NCBI RefSeq assembly: GCF_000695625.1
Contig: NZ_JMQI01000005.1
Coordinates: forward strand, 19,813 to 83,812
Length of the DNA stretch: 64,000 bases
From: Amycolatopsis rifamycinica
GTDB lineage: Bacteria; Actinomycetota; Actinomycetes; Mycobacteriales; Pseudonocardiaceae
Direction: 5' to 3'
The position numbers and the translations under genes are program-made. Within the stretch, counting starts at the first letter, position 1, and each line of letters opens with the position of its first letter. Below are positions 23,885 through 32,634 of the stretch, piece by piece. The notes beneath the pieces are model-generated. The model was not told where the DNA came from and searched no databases. It was given only the letters and a program-made list of their open reading frames with translations.

Positions 23885-25294
23885 CTAGGGCCCGGCCGGG
23901 CCCACCCGCCCCGGTGCCACGAAGTCGACCTTCTCGCGCACGCCGCAGTCCGGGCAGCACCAGGAGTCCGGGATCGCCGCCCACGGCGTGCCGGCCGGGA
24001 AGCCCTCCCGCGGGTCGCCGCGCTGTTCGTCGTAGACGTACCCGCAGCCGGGGCACCTGCCGCCTTCGGTGGCGTCGCCGCGGGTGTCGGCGATCACCGG
24101 CGTGGCCGCCGTGACGCGGGTTCCGTACCGGGCCAGGACCTTCGCCCGCTTGCCTGGCTGGATGTTGGCGCGCAAGATGTCCCCGCCGTAGTGGGCGAGC
24201 ACCCGCGGGTCCATCACCCGGCGCCACAGCGGCGGGACGAGCGCCAGCACGATCATCCCGGCGTACCCGGTGGGCAGCACCGGCGACTCGGCGAAGTCGC
24301 GCAGCGTCTGGTAGCGGCGGGTCGGGTTGGCGTGGTGGTCGCTGTGCCGCTGCAGGTGGTAGAGCAGGACGTTCGTGGCGATGTTGTTGGAGTTCCAGCT
24401 GTGGCTGGGATCGACGCGCTCGTACCGGCGCCGTCCCGGCACGCCGACCCGCTGCCGCAGCATGCCGTAGTGCTCCATGTAGTTGACCACCTCCAGCAGG
24501 GAAAACCCGACGACCGCCTGGAGCACGAGATAGGGCAGGACGCCGGCGCCGAGCCAGGCGACCATCGCCGCCCACAGCACCGCGGACATCAGCCAGGCGT
24601 TGAGCACGTCGTTGCCGAGCCGGTAGGGGTGGCGGTCACGCCGGGCGTAGCGCTTGCGCTCCAGCCGCCACGCCGACTTGAGCGAACCGGAGACCGTCCG
24701 CGGCCAGAAGCGGTAGAAGCTTTCGCCGACGCGGCTGCTCGCCGGGTCCTCGGGCGTCGCCACGCGGACGTGGTGGCCGCGGTTGTGCTCGATGTAGAAG
24801 TGCCCGTACCAGCTCTGGGCCAGCGCGATCTTCGACAGCCAGCGCTCGTGGCTCTCCTTCTTGTGGCCGAGTTCGTGCGCGGTGTTGATGCCGATGCCGC
24901 CCACGCAGCCGATCGACACGGCGAGGCCGATCTTGTCCACCACGGTGAGCTCGCCCCGCGCGATCAGCCAGAACGCCGCCGCGAAGCCGAGGTACTGGAC
25001 GGGCAGGAAGGCGAAGGTGATCCAGCGGTAGTAGCGGTCGTTCTCCAGCCGCGCGATGACGTCGTCGGGCGGGTTGCTCCGGTCCAGCCCGGCGACGAGG
25101 TCGATGACGGGCACGACCACGAGGATCACGACCGGCCCGATCCAGAACCAGCCACCCCACCCGGTGGCGGCGTGCAGCCCGATGGCCAGGAACGCCAGGG
25201 AGGGCACCACCAGGCCGATCAGCCAGAGGTACCGCTTGCGGTCACGCCACCGTTCGGTCGAGCCGGCGGGCAGGGTCCCGGTCGCTTCGCTCAT
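23885..25294 (-). CDS. alkB: alkane 1-monooxygenase fused to rubredoxin
   Basis: The first ~400 residues are AlkB: six hydrophobic helices and the diiron His boxes HELGHKKES (from residue 140), EHNRGHHVRVATPEDPAS (169) and LQRHSDHHANPTRRYQ, plus NYMEHYG. The last ~60 residues are a complete rubredoxin with CPGCGYVYDE and CCPDCG. The fusion hydroxylates terminal carbons of alkanes and supplies its own electron carrier; AlkB-rubredoxin fusions are known in other actinomycetes. ATG 25294 has AAGGAGG at good spacing, so I prefer it over the in-frame upstream codon at 25354. Rubredoxin reductase is not in the window. Confidence 0.95.
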   Translation of the reverse strand: MSEATGTLPAGSTERWRDRKRYLWLIGLVVPSLAFLAIGLHAATGWGGWFWIGPVVILVVVPVIDLVAGLDRSNPPDDVIARLENDRYYRWITFAFLPVQYLGFAAAFWLIARGELTVVDKIGLAVSIGCVGGIGINTAHELGHKKESHERWLSKIALAQSWYGHFYIEHNRGHHVRVATPEDPASSRVGESFYRFWPRTVSGSLKSAWRLERKRYARRDRHPYRLGNDVLNAWLMSAVLWAAMVAWLGAGVLPYLVLQAVVGFSLLEVVNYMEHYGMLRQRVGVPGRRRYERVDPSHSWNSNNIATNVLLYHLQRHSDHHANPTRRYQTLRDFAESPVLPTGYAGMIVLALVPPLWRRVMDPRVLAHYGGDILRANIQPGKRAKVLARYGTRVTAATPVIADTRGDATEGGRCPGCGYVYDEQRGDPREGFPAGTPWAAIPDSWCCPDCGVREKVDFVAPGRVGPAGP

Positions 25295-25324
25295 CACACC
25301 CTCCTTGGCGGCTGAGTTGACAAG

Positions 25325-25354
25325 AAGGTAGCGGATGTCCAGCTGGATTGACAA
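25325..25354 (-). promoter_or_regulatory. candidate alkB promoter
   Basis: On the minus strand TTGTCA (25349-25354) and TACCTT (25325-25330) are 18 bases apart. The -35 element overlaps the palindromic operator. The -10 element lies about 30 bp before the alkB start. Confidence 0.55.
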
Positions 25355-25366
25355 TCGCTCGATTGT
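25351..25366. promoter_or_regulatory. palindromic TetR operator before alkB
   Basis: ACAATCGCTCGATTGT is a perfect 7-2-7 palindrome covering the -35 region of alkB, the best candidate for binding by the AlkX-like TetR protein encoded at the end of the operon. Confidence 0.7.
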
Positions 25367-25893
25367 TGTAAAGCGAACGGCTCAGGCTCGGAGGGGTGGC
25401 ACCTCGGCCGGGCGCGCGCCGGGACCGGTCGACGCCTCAGCCTGAGGACCCCGGCCCGTCCGCGGCCGGAGCCGCCGCCAATCCCGGAGACCACGGCGAC
25501 AGGGGGCACATCCGGGCAGCGCCCGTTCCCTTCTTTCCCTCGCCGCGAACCACTCCGCACCGCGATCCGGCCGAATTGACTTTCACCCGTTCGGCCCAGC
25601 GATCGGCACCGCGAATTAACCCACACCGCCAGTACCTGAGGAAATGCCGGTAATCGCCCTGAAGCGGACGGTAAACACCGTTCGCCGCCGGGCGGACGAG
25701 TGTCCGCAAGCCGGGTCGCACCGAACGGGAGTCAGGGGTTCGTGGTAAAAAACGGACCCTGATCGATTCCGCGGCTACACGGAGGGTGAGGCGAAGACGG
25801 GTGACGGCGGCCGCTGTGTCCCATCGTCGTGTCCGCTTCCTCGTCCGGGTCCCCATTCCTCGCCGACCGTCACTCAGGAGTTCGTGAACCGCC
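25367..25893. other. 527-bp intergenic region before the conservon
   Basis: I see no gene with a recognisable family or ribosome site. The right part is presumably the conservon promoter and leader. An A-run and a TGATCGATTCCG stretch near 25745-25770 are the only AT-richer parts. No terminator with a T-run is visible. Confidence 0.4.
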
Positions 25894-28296
25894 GTGCTGA
25901 ACAAAGACCCCAGGGACGAGTCGGACAAGCCGTACGACAAGTCGATCCGCAAAAGGCTGACCAGGACCGTTCTCATTCCCAGCGTCACGCTGCTGGTGCT
26001 GTGGATCGCGGTCTCGTCCTACTTCCTCTTCAACGGCGTTTATGTCCGCTTGGTCGCCGCTTCCGTGCGTGAGGTGTCGATCCCGGCCGCCACCGCGCTG
26101 GCCGAGTTCCAGAAGGAACGCCAGACCGCGCTGCAGTACCTCGACGACCCGGCGCTCGGCCCGGCCCGGCTCCAGCAGCAGCAGCGGGCCACCGACGAGA
26201 AGCTCTCCGCGCTGAAGGACGCGTTCGCCGCGACCATCTCGAACGCGCCGGACGAGATCGCGGCCAAGGTGAACGCGCTGAAGTCGCAGTTCGACCAGCT
26301 GCCCGTGCTGCGCTCGCAGATCAGCTTCCGCAGCATCGACCGCACCCAGGTCAACACCTACTACAACGGCGTGATGGACACCGCGTCCAACCTCTTCGAC
26401 ACCCAGGCGCGGATCGTCCCCGACTCCGAAGCCGCGACCGGCGGCATCACGGCGACGTCGGTCTTCCGCGCCGGGGACATGATGTCGCGCGAGACGTCCC
26501 TGGTCTCGACCGCCTTCTCCGCCGGGACGTTCGCGCCCGACGACTTCGCCCAGTTCGCGCAGCTGTCCGGGCTCTACCGGACGCAGCTGGCGCAGATCGC
26601 GCCGTTCCTCGACCCGAGCGTCCGCGACCGCTACCAGGCGCTGACCACCAGCACCGCCTGGCGGCAGCTGGGGACCGCCGAAGAGGCGATCGTCAAGCAC
26701 GGTCCGTGGTCGGCGGGCGAGCAGAACTCCGTGCCGGTGTCCGAAACGGACTGGCAGAACGCGACGAACCAGGTCGCCCAGAGCCTCAACGACCTCGCCA
26801 TCACCCAGGCGGACAAGGTTTCGGCCGCCGCGATCGACGCCGGTGACGCCCAGCTGCGCAACGTCATCATCGGCAGCATCGTGGCCCTGCTCGCGTCACT
26901 GGCGGCGATCATCGTCGCGGTGCGGGTGTCCCGCTCGCTCGTCGACCGCGCGCTGATGACCCGCCTCGCGCGGCTGCGCAACGACTCGCTCGACCTCGCC
27001 CGCAACCGGCTGCCGGACATCGTGGAGCGGCTCAAGAGCGGCGAACCCGTGGACCTCAAGGAAGAACTCCCCCGGCTCGACCACGGCCGCGACGAAATCG
27101 GGCAGGTCGCCGAGGCGTTCAACGTCGCCCAGCTGACCGCGGTCAACGCCGCGGCGAGCGAGGCGAAGGCCCGCAGCGGTGTGCACAACGTGTTCCTCGG
27201 CATCGCGCACCGCAACCAGGTCCTCGTCCACCAGCAGCTGCAGATCCTCGACGAGATGGAAGCGCGCGAGGACGACTCGACGCAGCTGGCGTCGCTGTTC
27301 CAGCTCGACCACCTCGCCGCCCGCGCCCGCCGCACCACCGAGAACCTGATCATCCTGGGCGGCAAGCAGCCCGGCCGCCGCTGGCGCAAGCCGGTCGCGC
27401 TGATGGAGGTGCTGCGCGCCGCCGTCTCGGAGACCGAGCAGTACGCCCGGGTCCAGGTCGAGCAGGTGGCCGACGTCGCCATCGTCGGCGCCGCGGTGGC
27501 CGACACGATCCACCTCATCGCCGAGCTGGTCGACAACGCGACGTCGTTCTCGCCGCCCGGCTCGCCGGTCGAGGTGACCAGCCGGATGGTCGCGCGCGGT
27601 GTCGTCGTCGACGTGTCGGACCAGGGGCTCGGCATGAAGGACGGCGTCCGCGAGTGGGCCAACGCGATGATGGCCGAGGCCCCCGAGTTCGACGCGATGG
27701 CGCTGCGGGCCGACTCCAGCCTCGGCCTGTTCGTGGTCGCGCGCCTGGCGGCCCGGCTCGGCATCACCGTCACCTTCGACCCGTCCCGCTACGGCGGCCT
27801 GCGCGCCACCGTCCTCATCCCGACCCAGCACCTGGCCGGCGAGGACGGCGGCCAGGGCGGTGAAGAGACCTCACCGGCCGAGACCACCGCGGTCCTCGCC
27901 CCGGTGGGCGCCCCGGCACCGCAGGCGGCAGAAAGCTCGCTCCGCACGATGGACACGCCCAGCTCGTTCAGCGGTCAGATCCCGATGAAGCGAGACACCA
28001 AGCCGAGGCCGTACCCGGCACGTGCCCTCACCCCGCCCGACGCCCTGCCGTCCGTGCCGGCGGCGACGCCGGAGGGGGAGCTGCCCGTGAGCCCGGCGAC
28101 GGACGTGAGACCGACCGACGACCGGCCCCGGCTGCCCCGGCGGGAGCCGCAGCAGAACCTCGTCGCCCAGCTCGAGAACGAACCCGACGACAGCCTCGAC
28201 GACGTCGTGGCACCGGGAGAAGGCACCGCGCGCACGCTCGCGGCGTTCCACAAGGGCACCCGCCGCGGCCGCGGCGGACCGGACGACGACTCGTAA
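25894..28296 (+). CDS. cvnA: conservon sensor histidine kinase-like protein (CvnA)
   Basis: An 800-residue membrane protein with helices at about residues 27-50 and 325-345 flanking a ~270-residue extracellular NIT-like sensor domain. A HAMP-like linker, a DHp-like region and an HATPase domain (LIAELVDNATSFSPPGSPVEV, then DQGLGM and SSLGLFVVARLAARLG) follow. The last ~150 residues are Pro-rich and disordered. CvnA proteins lead four-gene conservons and act with a small GTPase like a bacterial G-protein-coupled complex at the membrane. Starts at GTG 25894. Confidence 0.92.
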   Translation: MLNKDPRDESDKPYDKSIRKRLTRTVLIPSVTLLVLWIAVSSYFLFNGVYVRLVAASVREVSIPAATALAEFQKERQTALQYLDDPALGPARLQQQQRATDEKLSALKDAFAATISNAPDEIAAKVNALKSQFDQLPVLRSQISFRSIDRTQVNTYYNGVMDTASNLFDTQARIVPDSEAATGGITATSVFRAGDMMSRETSLVSTAFSAGTFAPDDFAQFAQLSGLYRTQLAQIAPFLDPSVRDRYQALTTSTAWRQLGTAEEAIVKHGPWSAGEQNSVPVSETDWQNATNQVAQSLNDLAITQADKVSAAAIDAGDAQLRNVIIGSIVALLASLAAIIVAVRVSRSLVDRALMTRLARLRNDSLDLARNRLPDIVERLKSGEPVDLKEELPRLDHGRDEIGQVAEAFNVAQLTAVNAAASEAKARSGVHNVFLGIAHRNQVLVHQQLQILDEMEAREDDSTQLASLFQLDHLAARARRTTENLIILGGKQPGRRWRKPVALMEVLRAAVSETEQYARVQVEQVADVAIVGAAVADTIHLIAELVDNATSFSPPGSPVEVTSRMVARGVVVDVSDQGLGMKDGVREWANAMMAEAPEFDAMALRADSSLGLFVVARLAARLGITVTFDPSRYGGLRATVLIPTQHLAGEDGGQGGEETSPAETTAVLAPVGAPAPQAAESSLRTMDTPSSFSGQIPMKRDTKPRPYPARALTPPDALPSVPAATPEGELPVSPATDVRPTDDRPRLPRREPQQNLVAQLENEPDDSLDDVVAPGEGTARTLAAFHKGTRRGRGGPDDDS

Positions 28297-28349
28297 TCCC
28301 CGGCCACACACCGGAAAGTCCACACAGGAAAGTCAGGGTCTGAAGTCGA

Positions 28350-28775
28350 ATGAACGAGTACGGGAACGCCAAACCCGATCTCAACTGGCTGCTCGACGAC
28401 ATGGTGAACCGCGTGGTCGGCGCGCAGAACGCCATCGTGCTGTCCGCCGACGGGCTGCTGATCGGCAAGTCGGCCGGGATGAGCAAGGACGACTCGGACC
28501 AGCTTTCGGCCATCGCCTCCAGCCTGCAGAGCCTCGCCAAGGGGGTGAGCAAGCAGTTCAACCGCGGCCCGGTGCTGCAGAACATGATCGAGATGGAGCG
28601 CGGCTACCTGTTCGTCTCCGCGGCCGGGCAAGGTGCCTGCCTCGCGGTGCTGGCCGCCGACAACGTCGACGTCGAGATGATCGCCTACGAGATGAGCCGG
28701 CTCGTCAAGCGCGTCGGTGACTACATGGCGTCCGCGCCGCGGGAAGCGGCGTCGGTGCTGCGGGAGGCCACATGA
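28350..28775 (+). CDS. cvnB: roadblock/LC7 domain protein (CvnB)
   Basis: A 141-residue roadblock protein (LNWLLDDMVNRVVGAQNAIVLSADGLLIGKSAGMSKDDSDQLSAIASSLQSLAKG), the conservon component that modulates the GTPase and contacts CvnA. It follows cvnA by 53 bp and overlaps cvnC as ATGA. Confidence 0.95.
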   Translation: MNEYGNAKPDLNWLLDDMVNRVVGAQNAIVLSADGLLIGKSAGMSKDDSDQLSAIASSLQSLAKGVSKQFNRGPVLQNMIEMERGYLFVSAAGQGACLAVLAADNVDVEMIAYEMSRLVKRVGDYMASAPREAASVLREAT

Positions 28776-29143
28776 GTTCCGACGACGGCTGGTACGACGA
28801 GGCCGCCGGGCCGCTGGTCCGGCCGTACACGATCACGAGCGGCCGGACGCCGGCCGGCACCGCGCGGCTGGACCTGTCGACGCAGGTGATGACGCTGCGG
28901 TCGGAGCAGGAGCCGGCCGGGCTGGGCCCGGAGCACGTGGCGATCGTGCAGCTGTGCCGCCACCCGGTGTCCATCGCCGAGATCGCCGTCTACGTCAAGA
29001 TCCCGCTCGGGGTCGTGCGGGTGCTCGTCGGCGACCTGATCGAACGCGGCCTCGTCATCACGCGGTCCCCTGCCCACCACCCGGCGCAGTCGCCGGACCT
29101 CGAAACACTCCAGGCGGTTCTCGATGGCCTCATCAAGTACTGA
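28772..29143 (+). CDS. cvnC: DUF742 domain protein (CvnC)
   Basis: The 123 residues match DUF742: LVRPYTITSGRTPAGTARLDLSTQVMTL, then CRHPVSIAEIAVYVKIPLGVVRVLVGDLIERGLV, a winged-helix-like fold. It is the third component of the conservon complex. Its 3' end overlaps the GTPase gene by 20 bases. Confidence 0.95.
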   Translation: MSSDDGWYDEAAGPLVRPYTITSGRTPAGTARLDLSTQVMTLRSEQEPAGLGPEHVAIVQLCRHPVSIAEIAVYVKIPLGVVRVLVGDLIERGLVITRSPAHHPAQSPDLETLQAVLDGLIKY

Positions 29144-29714
29144 CGGCACCGGGGCCGACATGGTCCCCACCCCGGTCAAGATCATCATCGCGGGCGGTTT
29201 CGGCGCGGGGAAGACCACGATGGTCGGTTCGGTCAGCGAGATCCCGCCGCTGACCACCGAAGAGGTGCTCACCGAGGCGAGCGCCGGCATCGACGACCTG
29301 TCCGGCGTCGAACGGAAGACGACCACGACGGTCGCCCTGGACTTCGGCCGGATCACCATCTCGCCGCGGCACGTGCTGTACCTGTTCGGGACGCCGGGCC
29401 AGGCGCGCTTCTGGTTCATGTGGGACGACCTGGCCCGGGGGGCGATCGGGACGGTCGTGCTGGTCGACACCCGGCGGCTGGAGACGAGCTTCGCCGCCAT
29501 CGACTTCTTCGAGCGGCGGAAGATCCCATTCGTCGTCGCGGTGAACTGCTTCGACAACGCCCCGCGCTACACCGCCGACGAGATCCGCGAGGCCCTGGTG
29601 GTCCCGGACCGTGTGCCCATCGTCATGTGTGACGCACGCGACCGCGACTCCAGCAAGCTCGCGCTGATCCGTTTGGTGAAGCACGCGATGACCGTGGTGC
29701 CGGCCCGGGTCTGA
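29124..29714 (+). CDS. cvnD: conservon small GTPase (CvnD)
   Basis: A 196-residue Ras-like GTPase with P-loop GGFGAGKTT at about residues 23-31, FGTPGQ for the G3 motif and NCFD for G4. It completes the cvnABCD set. A P450 or terpene cyclase gene often follows conservons; here a DMATS-type prenyltransferase gene follows after 162 bp. A later Met (MVPTPVK) is also a possible start. Confidence 0.95.
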   Translation: MASSSTDGTGADMVPTPVKIIIAGGFGAGKTTMVGSVSEIPPLTTEEVLTEASAGIDDLSGVERKTTTTVALDFGRITISPRHVLYLFGTPGQARFWFMWDDLARGAIGTVVLVDTRRLETSFAAIDFFERRKIPFVVAVNCFDNAPRYTADEIREALVVPDRVPIVMCDARDRDSSKLALIRLVKHAMTVVPARV

Positions 29715-29745
29715 GACCTGCGCGTTGTCCGGTTTTGTCCGCACA

Positions 29746-29762
29746 GGACACCGCCGGTGTCC
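29746..29762 (+). terminator. hairpin after the conservon
   Basis: GGACACC-GCC-GGTGTCC forms a short perfect 7-bp stem 32 bases after the cvnD stop. It has no T-run. It may separate the conservon from the downstream cassette, but read-through is possible. Confidence 0.35.
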
Positions 29763-29876
29763 GCTGTGGCCCTCCGTGGCCGCCGCGGGCACCGGCGTAC
29801 CCACATGGCGCAATTGACTGGACCACTCGGGTGCAGACTTTTAGTTGAGCAAGCATCCAACTGATAGCATCCGCTC

Positions 29877-30986
29877 GTGACGAGTCGCGCGCCGGAGTTT
29901 CCTGAATATATAAGGGAAAACTATCCGGCTCAGGGTCGTCTCTTCGGCGACTTTCTGTGTGGACTGTGGTCGACCGCGTGTGAAGCGCTGGACGTCCCGT
30001 GGGAGCAGTCGGTCCGGACCACCCGGATGCTGCGGTCCCTGCTGCCGCCGTGGGCGCACGAGCGGATCGGCCCGGCCCCCGCCCCACCGTCCTATGTGGC
30101 GGACGACGGCTTCCCGGCCGAGATGTCGGTCAACTGGTCCGGCGCGCACCCGGAACTGCGCGTGCTGTTCGACAGCCTCGGCCACGACGTGGTCTGGCCT
30201 GGTGACAGCGTTTTCCACACCCGGCGGCTCGACCACGTCCGCGAGACGTTCACCCCGCGGGCGGGCCGGCCGTCACCCGCGCCGCTGTGGCATTCGATCG
30301 CCTGGCGGCCCCCGGCCGGCTTGATCCACAAGACGTACTTCGGGCTGTACTCCTGGCCGCACGCGCACCGCGAGGCCGCGGTCGCCGAAGCCATGGCGCG
30401 GCTCGGCCTGGCCGAAGCCTGGGCCCGCACCCGCCGTCGCGTCGAAACTGTCGAAGGCGACCGCGAGATCGAGTTCTTCGCCGTCGACCTGACCGAGGAC
30501 GCACAGGCCCGCGTGAAGATCTACTACCGCAACCACGGCGCCGGCCTCGCCGAGGTCGAGCGCGTCGCCGCGGTGGCACTGCACCACGACTCCGGCCGGG
30601 CACGGGCCGCATACCAGACGCTGGCCGGCGAAGGGGCCGGCGCGGGCGAGGCGGCGTTGAGCTGCCTGGCCTTCCGGTCCGGCGTGGACCGCGCCGCCGA
30701 GTCCACCACCTACCTGCGGCTGCCCGCCCTCGCGCCGGACGACGGGGAAGCCGTGGAGCGCACGGCCGCGCTGCTGCACGAGCAAGGTGTCGACCCCGGG
30801 CGGTTCCGCACCCTCGCCGCCGCGGTGGCGCCCGAGCCGCTGAGCCGCAGCAAGGGCGTGCTGGAACTGGTGAGCTTCCGCGCGGCCGGCCGGCCCGGCG
30901 ACGTCACCACGTACTTCCGGTTCCCGGTGTTCGACCGGCCCCCGCCGGCCCCCTTTCGCCCGTCGATCTCGGATGACCACCGTTAA
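29877..30986 (+). CDS. DMATS/ABBA-type aromatic prenyltransferase
   Basis: A 369-residue protein of the length and pattern of bacterial tryptophan dimethylallyltransferase-family enzymes. These attach a prenyl group from DMAPP to indole or another aromatic ring without metal dependence. Repeated beta strands carry the diphosphate-site rhythm: HKTYFGLYSWP, ARVKIYYRNHG, STTYLRLPAL and VTTYFRFPVF, each with a basic-Tyr pattern. It starts at GTG 29877 without a clear ribosome site, so a leaderless mRNA is possible. It overlaps the ribosome site of the next gene. The first 25 codons are AT-rich compared with neighbours. The aromatic substrate is unknown; no peptide or NRPS gene is near. Confidence 0.82.
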   Translation: MTSRAPEFPEYIRENYPAQGRLFGDFLCGLWSTACEALDVPWEQSVRTTRMLRSLLPPWAHERIGPAPAPPSYVADDGFPAEMSVNWSGAHPELRVLFDSLGHDVVWPGDSVFHTRRLDHVRETFTPRAGRPSPAPLWHSIAWRPPAGLIHKTYFGLYSWPHAHREAAVAEAMARLGLAEAWARTRRRVETVEGDREIEFFAVDLTEDAQARVKIYYRNHGAGLAEVERVAAVALHHDSGRARAAYQTLAGEGAGAGEAALSCLAFRSGVDRAAESTTYLRLPALAPDDGEAVERTAALLHEQGVDPGRFRTLAAAVAPEPLSRSKGVLELVSFRAAGRPGDVTTYFRFPVFDRPPPAPFRPSISDDHR

Positions 30987-30996
30987 GGAGCAGATC

Positions 30997-31626
30997 GTGA
31001 CCGAGCAGGCCGTCGAGCGCATCGCCCGCCACAACGAGCAGCGGCAGCGGGAGTACGAGGGGTCGGAGCTGATCCGGCTGCTGACCGACGAGAGCACCCC
31101 GGCCGAAACGAAGAAGGCGGTGCTCACCTACCTCCAGCCGTGGTCGAACGCCTTCCAGCGGATGATCAGCGCCCGGGTGACCTTCGAGAGCGACCCGGAA
31201 CTGCGCGCGCTGGCGTGCGAGCACCAGGCCGAAGAGGTCGGCCACGACAAGATCCTGGCCCGCAGCCGCGCGGACGACCGGGACCTGGTCTGGGACCCGG
31301 TCATCGAGATGGGCGCGTCCTGGTTCGTCGACCAGTTCGCGATCCTGCCCGGCGTGCAGCGCGCGGTGCTGGCGCACCTGGCCCTCGAGGCGGGCAGCCT
31401 GGTGTTCAGCCAGGCGGGCACGAAAGCGTTCCCCGACGACGAATACTTCGAGCTGCACGACGAAGCCGACGTCGAACACCTCGAGATGGGCTACGAAGTG
31501 CTGCGGCGGCGCGCCGACTGGACGCCGGAGGCGGTGATCGACGTGCTCGACCGGGCGTGGCAGGTGATCGGCGTGGTTTCCGACCGCATCGCGGAGTGCG
31601 CCCGCCGCGATACGGTGGCGGCATGA
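30997..31626 (+). CDS. heme-oxygenase-like diiron (HDO/TenA-fold) protein
   Basis: The 209-residue all-helical protein has EHQAEEVGHDK (ExxH, 80-83), a helix with Glu131, and ELHDEADVEHLEMG (HxxxDxxH, His154-His161). This is the ligand pattern of the heme-oxygenase-like diiron oxidase superfamily, whose members oxidise or cleave amino-acid-derived substrates. GTG 30997 has AAGGAG, formed by the upstream stop region, at six bases; an ATG at 30973 is also in frame. It is coupled to the prenyltransferase before it and to the nucleotidyltransferase after it (ATGA overlap). Iron binding is inferred from motifs only. Confidence 0.75.
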   Translation: MTEQAVERIARHNEQRQREYEGSELIRLLTDESTPAETKKAVLTYLQPWSNAFQRMISARVTFESDPELRALACEHQAEEVGHDKILARSRADDRDLVWDPVIEMGASWFVDQFAILPGVQRAVLAHLALEAGSLVFSQAGTKAFPDDEYFELHDEADVEHLEMGYEVLRRRADWTPEAVIDVLDRAWQVIGVVSDRIAECARRDTVAA

Positions 31627-32444
31627 CGACCACCGAACCGGCCGCCGCGGCCCGCGAGATCGCCGTCGAAGCCGCCGCCGCCTACCAGGAAGCGTTGGGA
31701 GAGCGCCTGATCGGCGTGTACCTGCTGGGGAGCCTGTCCTACGGCGGTTATTCCGCGGCCGCGAGCGACATCGACCTGGCCCTGGTCCTCACCGGCATCG
31801 GCGACGCCGACCGTTCGGCCGTGGACGAAACGACGAAGGCGTTGCAGGAGCGAAGCCCCTTGCACCGCAAGCTTTCGGTGTTCTGGGCTTCGCTGCCGGC
31901 GCTGCGCGAAGGCCGCGACGACGGCCGCTTCCCGGCCCTGGACCGCCTGCAGCTGGCCGACGACGGCCGCGTCCTCGTCGGCGAAGACGTCCGCGCGGAG
32001 GTCGCCCGCCCGCAGCCGTCGGAGCTGCTGCTGGAGAGCGCGGGCTTCGCGATCGCGGTCCTGGCGACGGACGAGGTGACGGCCGAGTTCCGGTCGCCGA
32101 AGCGCCTGCTGGTGGACAAGGTCTGGTTCACGAAGGCGGTGCTGTTCCCGGTCCGCTTCCTGTACTCGGGCACGACGTCCACGGGCCGGGCGGCGAACAA
32201 CGACGAAGCGATCGACTGGTACCTGGTCCAGCCGGACGCCCCGGCGGCCTCGCTGGTGCGGCTGGCGCGAGAGGTCCGCGCGGGTCACCCGCTGGAGCCG
32301 GCGGAGGTGGAGCCGGAACTGGCCGCGGGCCTGGTGCCGTTGTACCGGTACTACATCGAGGCGGAGACCAGCCGGCTCCGGGAAACCGGAGCGCCCGAGG
32401 AGCTGGTCGCCGCGTTCGCCGACTGGGCCAAGCGGCTGGGGTGA
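31623..32444 (+). CDS. nucleotidyltransferase-fold protein
   Basis: A 273-residue protein with the nucleotidyltransferase signature LLGSLSYGGYSAAASDIDLALV (GS at 36-37, Asp49 and Asp51), as in aminoglycoside adenylyltransferases. A clear third carboxylate on the following strand is not apparent (KLSVFWAS). The C-terminal helical half resembles substrate-binding domains of ANT-type enzymes. It could adenylylate a small molecule, perhaps the cassette product, or confer self-protection; both are inference. The start overlaps the previous stop (ATGA). Confidence 0.82.
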   Translation: MTTTEPAAAAREIAVEAAAAYQEALGERLIGVYLLGSLSYGGYSAAASDIDLALVLTGIGDADRSAVDETTKALQERSPLHRKLSVFWASLPALREGRDDGRFPALDRLQLADDGRVLVGEDVRAEVARPQPSELLLESAGFAIAVLATDEVTAEFRSPKRLLVDKVWFTKAVLFPVRFLYSGTTSTGRAANNDEAIDWYLVQPDAPAASLVRLAREVRAGHPLEPAEVEPELAAGLVPLYRYYIEAETSRLRETGAPEELVAAFADWAKRLG

Positions 32445-32452
32445 GGCCGGAT

Positions 32453-32482
32453 CCGGCGGTGTGCGGGGAAGCACACCGCCGG
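32453..32482 (+). terminator. hairpin ending the prenyltransferase cassette
   Basis: A perfect 12-bp stem (32453-32464 with 32471-32482) with loop GGGGAA begins eight bases after the nucleotidyltransferase stop. There is no T-run. It marks the likely 3' border of the three-gene transcript. Confidence 0.6.
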
Positions 32483-32634
32483 GGCCGCGCTCAGTGGATC
32501 TGGACGTTGCCGCCGTCGAGCGTCTGGCCGTAGCCGGCCGAATCCGCTGGAGGACGTCCGCCGAGGCCACCGGCGCGAACCCGCCTGACACGCCAGGATT
32601 CCGACGAGGCCGGGGAACCGGCGCCTTCTCCCCC

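Noticed and set aside
32492..32600. Minus-strand frame ending GYGQTLDGGNVQIH before the ECF41 gene end
   Set aside because: A short protein-like end without start, ribosome site or recognisable family; perhaps a remnant, but not supportable.
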